Below, one piece after another: positions 5,214 through 8,293 of a stretch of DNA of 8,293 nt. The DNA comes from Candidatus Hydrothermarchaeota archaeon (GTDB taxonomy: Archaea > Hydrothermarchaeota > Hydrothermarchaeia > Hydrothermarchaeales > WAQR01), in NCBI GenBank assembly GCA_015520145.1, contig WAQR01000088.1, forward strand, positions 1 to 8,293. The letters are read 5' to 3'. The notes beneath the pieces were generated by a model. It did not search any database. It was not told the origin of the DNA and was given only the letters and a program-made list of their open reading frames with translations. Within the stretch, counting starts at the first letter, position 1. Every line of letters starts with the position of its first letter. Both the position numbers and the translations under genes were made by a program.

Positions 5214-6905
5214 TCAAGGAGGGATAAACTCCCCGGATATCTCATACCTGTACCCCTGCTCGGTTAGAAACATCTGTCTCTTTGCAGAGAAATCCTGGTC
5301 TTTTGTATCCTTTGTGACGATGGTATAAAACCTGGCAGGCGACCCATCTTTCTTGGGCCGAAGTATACGTCCCAGACGCTGTGCCTCTTCTTGACGTGAC
5401 CCGAAGGTGCCGGATACCTGTACTGCAACATTGGCATCTGGCAGGTCAATTGCAAAATTTGCAACCTTGGAGACAACCAGGATGTCCTGCTCGCCCTTCC
5501 TGAACCTGTCATATAAGATCTCCCTCTGCCTGTTGGACGTACTACCTGTAAGAACAGGCGCATCCAGCATCCTGGCAATCTCTTTAAGCTGGTTGAGGTA
5601 CATACCGATGACCAGTATCTTGTCACCCTTTTCCCTGTGGTGGGCAACAATCTTTTTTACCATCTCATATTTTCTGGGGTTCCCTGCCGCGATCCTGTAC
5701 TTTGATCTGTCGTGGGCAGTCGCGTATTTGAGCCTGATATCATCCGGCATGGGTATCCGAATCTCCCGGCAGACCGCCTCAGCAATCCAGCCCTGTTTCT
5801 CGAGATCTTTCCAGGGGGCATCATATTTCTTCGGCCCGATGAGGGCAAATACATCCTCCTCACGCCCGTCCTCTCTTACAAGAGTCGCAGTCAGACCAAG
5901 TCTGCGCGTTGCCTGTATCTCGGCCGTTATCCTGAATACCGGTGCAGGGAGGAGATGTACCTCGTCATAGATGATAAGTCCCCAGTTCCTGGAGTTGAAC
6001 AGGGCAAAATGTGGAAATTCGTTTTTACTTTTATTCCTGCGGTATGAGAGTATCTGGTATGTGGCAATGGTTATCGGCTTAATCTCCTTTACCTCACCGC
6101 TGTATTCTCCGATATCCTCCCTTCTGATATCCATCTTGTCCATGAGTTCAGTAATCCACTGTCTTGCGGCTGTGATATTCGGCGTGATAATAAGTGTCGA
6201 ACATTTGAGCCTGGCAATTACCCCCATGCCGATCATGGTCTTCCCTGCGCCGCAGGGGAGGACAATCGTCCCGCTCCCGCCGTGGACAGTCCCGTCCTGG
6301 TAGAACGAATCAACTGCCTCCACCTGGTAGTCTCTTAGAGAGAACTCCGTCCCAGAGGCGGTTATCTCACGCAAATCAACAGGCAGGTATTCACCTGTTA
6401 TATAACCTGCGAGGTCCTTTGCCGGGAATCCGATCTCGGTTAATGCCTTTTTTATATGTCCCCTCATCGCAGGGTTGACCTCAATTGTCGAATCGTCCAG
6501 TTTCTGTATGATGCAGGGCTGAATCTTCTTGTTTGAATAGATCTCGGTCAGGAGGATAGGGTCGTCGGCTGTAAGTACGAGCTGCCCGTCCTTTTTTTCG
6601 AGCCTAAGCCTGCCGTATCTGGACATATAATCCCTGATATCTGCCAGGACGTTTCCAGGAAGGTCGTACTTGCTGAATCTTTCAAGTGCCTCGATGACAT
6701 CACCTGGAGTCATCCCTGATGCAGCCGCATTCCACAGCGACAGGCTCGTTATCCTGTATGTATGGATATGTTCAGGGCTTTTTACAAGCTCTGCAAATCG
6801 GTTGAGATAGTCCCGGGCAGCTTCGTATCTGGGGTTGTTCACCTCGAGAAGCACGGACTTATCGCCCTGGACGATAATGGGATTTCCTGGGTTATACATC
6901 CCCAT
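5214..6905 (-). CDS. XPB/ERCC3-type DNA repair helicase (long, bacterial-type form)
   Basis: A superfamily 2 helicase of 563 residues from the proposed ATG. An N-terminal XPB/Ssl2-like domain (IIVQGDKSVLLEV, PEHIHTYRIT..LWNA) is followed by the core: RDYQ, Walker A LPCGAGKT (216-223), motif II DEVH (314-317), GLTATLVREDG with the RED motif (344-346), SKVANFAIDLP and motif VI QRLGRILRP (509-517). The architecture resembles mycobacterial XPB of about 550 residues rather than the shorter archaeal XPB usually paired with the Bax1 nuclease; no Bax1 is present here. The expected role is ATP-driven 3'-5' DNA unwinding in repair or transcription-linked opening. The gene overlaps the TPR gene by 14 bases, so the two are co-transcribed. 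An in-frame GTG at 6935 would add ten residues. I chose the ATG at 6905 because GGGGGTGA stands 8 bases before it and because the conserved part begins at once. The ATG at 6899 is also possible. Confidence 0.95.
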   Translation of the reverse strand: MGMYNPGNPIIVQGDKSVLLEVNNPRYEAARDYLNRFAELVKSPEHIHTYRITSLSLWNAAASGMTPGDVIEALERFSKYDLPGNVLADIRDYMSRYGRLRLEKKDGQLVLTADDPILLTEIYSNKKIQPCIIQKLDDSTIEVNPAMRGHIKKALTEIGFPAKDLAGYITGEYLPVDLREITASGTEFSLRDYQVEAVDSFYQDGTVHGGSGTIVLPCGAGKTMIGMGVIARLKCSTLIITPNITAARQWITELMDKMDIRREDIGEYSGEVKEIKPITIATYQILSYRRNKSKNEFPHFALFNSRNWGLIIYDEVHLLPAPVFRITAEIQATRRLGLTATLVREDGREEDVFALIGPKKYDAPWKDLEKQGWIAEAVCREIRIPMPDDIRLKYATAHDRSKYRIAAGNPRKYEMVKKIVAHHREKGDKILVIGMYLNQLKEIARMLDAPVLTGSTSNRQREILYDRFRKGEQDILVVSKVANFAIDLPDANVAVQVSGTFGSRQEEAQRLGRILRPKKDGSPARFYTIVTKDTKDQDFSAKRQMFLTEQGYRYEISGEFIPP

Positions 6906-8293
6906 CTTCTCCGTCACCCCCATAATCTCCACCACCGTCCATCACAAGCTCTTCTATGACCATTATCATCCTCCCTCTAAGAGCTTTTGTCAGGTTCTCT
7001 ATAACCGCTTTGTCGATCTCTGGATCAATCTCAGGGAGATCATCTCCAGCAGTATCCCCCCCGGCATCCTCGGCATCAACCCTGGCATTGATGTACTCGT
7101 CGTACGCCTCCCTGGCATCCTCCTCCCGTCCCATCTTTTTGAATACAATGCCTTTAAGGACAGGTATTATTTGCCTATCAGAACACTCAGCAGCAGTTTC
7201 TAATGCATCTTCCAACGAATTCATTCTAATCTGGGCTTTGAGCTTATATATATAGAACAGAGCGCTTTTTTTTAAAGATATTGCCCTGTCAAGGAGTGCA
7301 ATCGACTCCTCCACATCACCTATATCGCCCATATCTATTCTGACCACAGCTTTTTTTGCAATGATATACGGGTTGTCAGGGAAACACCTGGCTGCGGTAT
7401 CAAGGAAATCCAGAACCCCGTCCATATCAGGGATCAGGAGCTCCACACTAAGACCCGGGATGGTGTCTTCCCATTTTATCTGTTCAACAGATTTTTTAAA
7501 AAGAGCCATATCGTCCCTGTAAAACCCGAGTACTGCCTTTGCAATATTCAGCCATTCAGCATCAGGGTGGGCGTCTTCTGCTGCCCTGATACAGGCTCCC
7601 ATCCCCTCTATATCTTTTAGAAGTGAATAGCAGGATGTAAGGGCATCTCTTAAACTCTCATCCTCCCTCAAATCCAGTGCCTCCTCCAGGAACCACACGG
7701 CCTCTCTGTACTCGCCCATATTGTAGAGGTCAATACCATACTTCCCGAAGGTATCAAAATCCATTACACGCTCCCGGGTCTCACGGAGCATCTCATGGAA
7801 CTCGTCTCTCCTGTCAAGATGTTTTAGAATCTTGGCCTTAAAAAACCGTGCCCCGACATCCTCCGGATTCAGCTCAATCACCTTCTCTGCCCATTCGAGG
7901 GCATTCTCCCACTCATTGTCAGTATAGTACTGTATCATCTTCAACCTGACCGCATCTATGCAATCAGGATCGATATTGAGTGCAGCATCGATAAGCTCCC
8001 CTGCCTTCGAGTAATCGTTTTCGAGAAGAGATATCCTGGCCTTTAGTACATTGCACCTCGCGGCGTCTTCGCCTCTCTCGATTGCCCTATCGCAGCACAA
8101 TATGGCATAATCATCAAACCCGCTTTCGTGGCAGTATTTGCCCTTGTCAAGCCATGAGACCTTACCATCTGCCCCCTTCATATAGTCAATATTGTCAAGG
8201 GCATTAAACCCGTCTTCAGGTCTTCCAAGCACGAAATATATCTCTGAAAGAAACTCATACCGCGTGTCATCAGGACTGATTTTGATAGCCCTT
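6892..8293 (-). CDS. Tetratricopeptide-repeat protein (5' end outside window)
   Basis: The frame is open to the right edge. The first in-window start candidate is the GTG at 8232, but 20 upstream codons read IKISPDDTRYEFLSEIYFV, which is itself repeat-like, so the true start is beyond the window. About 466 residues are visible. They contain a run of degenerate TPR helices, with recognisable units such as AALNIDPDCIDAVRLKMI, WAEKVIELNPEDVGARFFKA, YNMGEYREAVWFLEEALDL and LKGIVFKKMGREEDAREAYDEY. There is no signal peptide or membrane segment in the visible part. A low-complexity acidic linker (VDAEDAGGDTAGDDLPEIDPEID) and a Gly-Asp tail end the protein. It is probably a cytoplasmic scaffold or partner-binding protein. 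Its gene overlaps the XPB helicase gene, so the two are co-expressed and may act together, though general TPR proteins give no specific function. The promoter lies outside the window. Confidence 0.85.
   Translation of the reverse strand, partial: RAIKISPDDTRYEFLSEIYFVLGRPEDGFNALDNIDYMKGADGKVSWLDKGKYCHESGFDDYAILCCDRAIERGEDAARCNVLKARISLLENDYSKAGELIDAALNIDPDCIDAVRLKMIQYYTDNEWENALEWAEKVIELNPEDVGARFFKAKILKHLDRRDEFHEMLRETRERVMDFDTFGKYGIDLYNMGEYREAVWFLEEALDLREDESLRDALTSCYSLLKDIEGMGACIRAAEDAHPDAEWLNIAKAVLGFYRDDMALFKKSVEQIKWEDTIPGLSVELLIPDMDGVLDFLDTAARCFPDNPYIIAKKAVVRIDMGDIGDVEESIALLDRAISLKKSALFYIYKLKAQIRMNSLEDALETAAECSDRQIIPVLKGIVFKKMGREEDAREAYDEYINARVDAEDAGGDTAGDDLPEIDPEIDKAVIENLTKALRGRMIMVIEELVMDGGGDYGGDGEDGDV
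6914..6921 (-). promoter_or_regulatory. Strong Shine-Dalgarno (GGGGGTGA) that decides the XPB start
   Basis: The minus strand reads GGGGGTGA, closely matching the anti-SD complement GGAGGTGA, with 8 bases before the ATG at 6905. It lies within the last codons of the TPR gene, where it encodes part of a Gly-Asp-rich tail. This supports translational coupling of the two genes and the shorter helicase start over the GTG at 6935. Confidence 0.6.

Noticed and set aside
5407..5970. A 187-codon plus-strand open frame opposite the helicase gene
   Set aside because: It lies wholly antisense to strongly conserved XPB motifs, has no recognisable domain or promoter, and is explained as a shadow of the minus-strand gene. 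The same holds for the other plus-strand frames opposite the TPR, XPB and sulfatase-family genes.
8230..8232. GTG as the start codon of the TPR gene
   Set aside because: The frame stays open upstream to the window edge, and the upstream codons look like a TPR helix, so the start is probably outside the window.
1227..8293. The gene set as a defence island or new multi-gene system
   Set aside because: An ATPase, a helicase and a kinase occur together, but separate promoters, intergenic gaps and unrelated extracellular genes between them argue for independent units. No nuclease, toxin or phage-related partner was recognised.

Overview
The window looks like euryarchaeal DNA, probably from a methanogen or ANME-type lineage, although it carries no rRNA or ribosomal protein to prove this. 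The evidence is as follows. Four intergenic regions carry archaeal-style TATA boxes about 25-55 bases before a start codon, and leaders are short or absent. There is a secreted protein with Ig-like repeats and more than twenty N-glycosylation sequons. There is also an AAA ATPase of the DUF4143 type that is common in archaea. All six genes are on the minus strand, so the order of transcription runs from the right edge to the left edge. No tRNA, rRNA, CRISPR array, insertion sequence or recognisable riboswitch was seen, and no gene-free stretch exceeds 200 bases.

Region by region in transcription order: (1) 8293-6892 is a tetratricopeptide-repeat protein whose 5' end lies outside the window. 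It overlaps (2) 6905-5214, an XPB-type DNA helicase of the long form best known from bacteria; the two form a translationally coupled pair. A short stem-loop follows the helicase stop. (3) 5074-3578 is a membrane-anchored or secreted enzyme of the sulfatase/alkaline phosphatase superfamily. It has its own TATA box and small tandem duplications on both sides. Its nucleophile position is a threonine and not the formylglycine-forming cysteine. (4) 3381-2587 is a small soluble orphan histidine kinase with its own promoter. (5) 2504-1227 is a DUF4143-type ATPase, probably translated from a leaderless mRNA. Its TATA box sits inside a perfect 8-base inverted repeat, with a third half-site next to it. 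(6) 1092-1 is the N-terminal part of a secreted, probably heavily glycosylated Ig-like surface protein that runs off the left edge.

Only the TPR-XPB pair looks like an operon. The other four genes appear to be separate transcription units. The sulfatase-fold enzyme and the surface protein would both act outside the cell, and the kinase could sense an intracellular cue, but nothing in the sequence ties these genes into one pathway. I did not find a convincing new multi-gene system. The most noteworthy items are the operator-like repeats around the ATPase TATA box, the threonine-type sulfatase fold flanked by fresh-looking tandem duplications, and a bacterial-type XPB in an archaeal setting.
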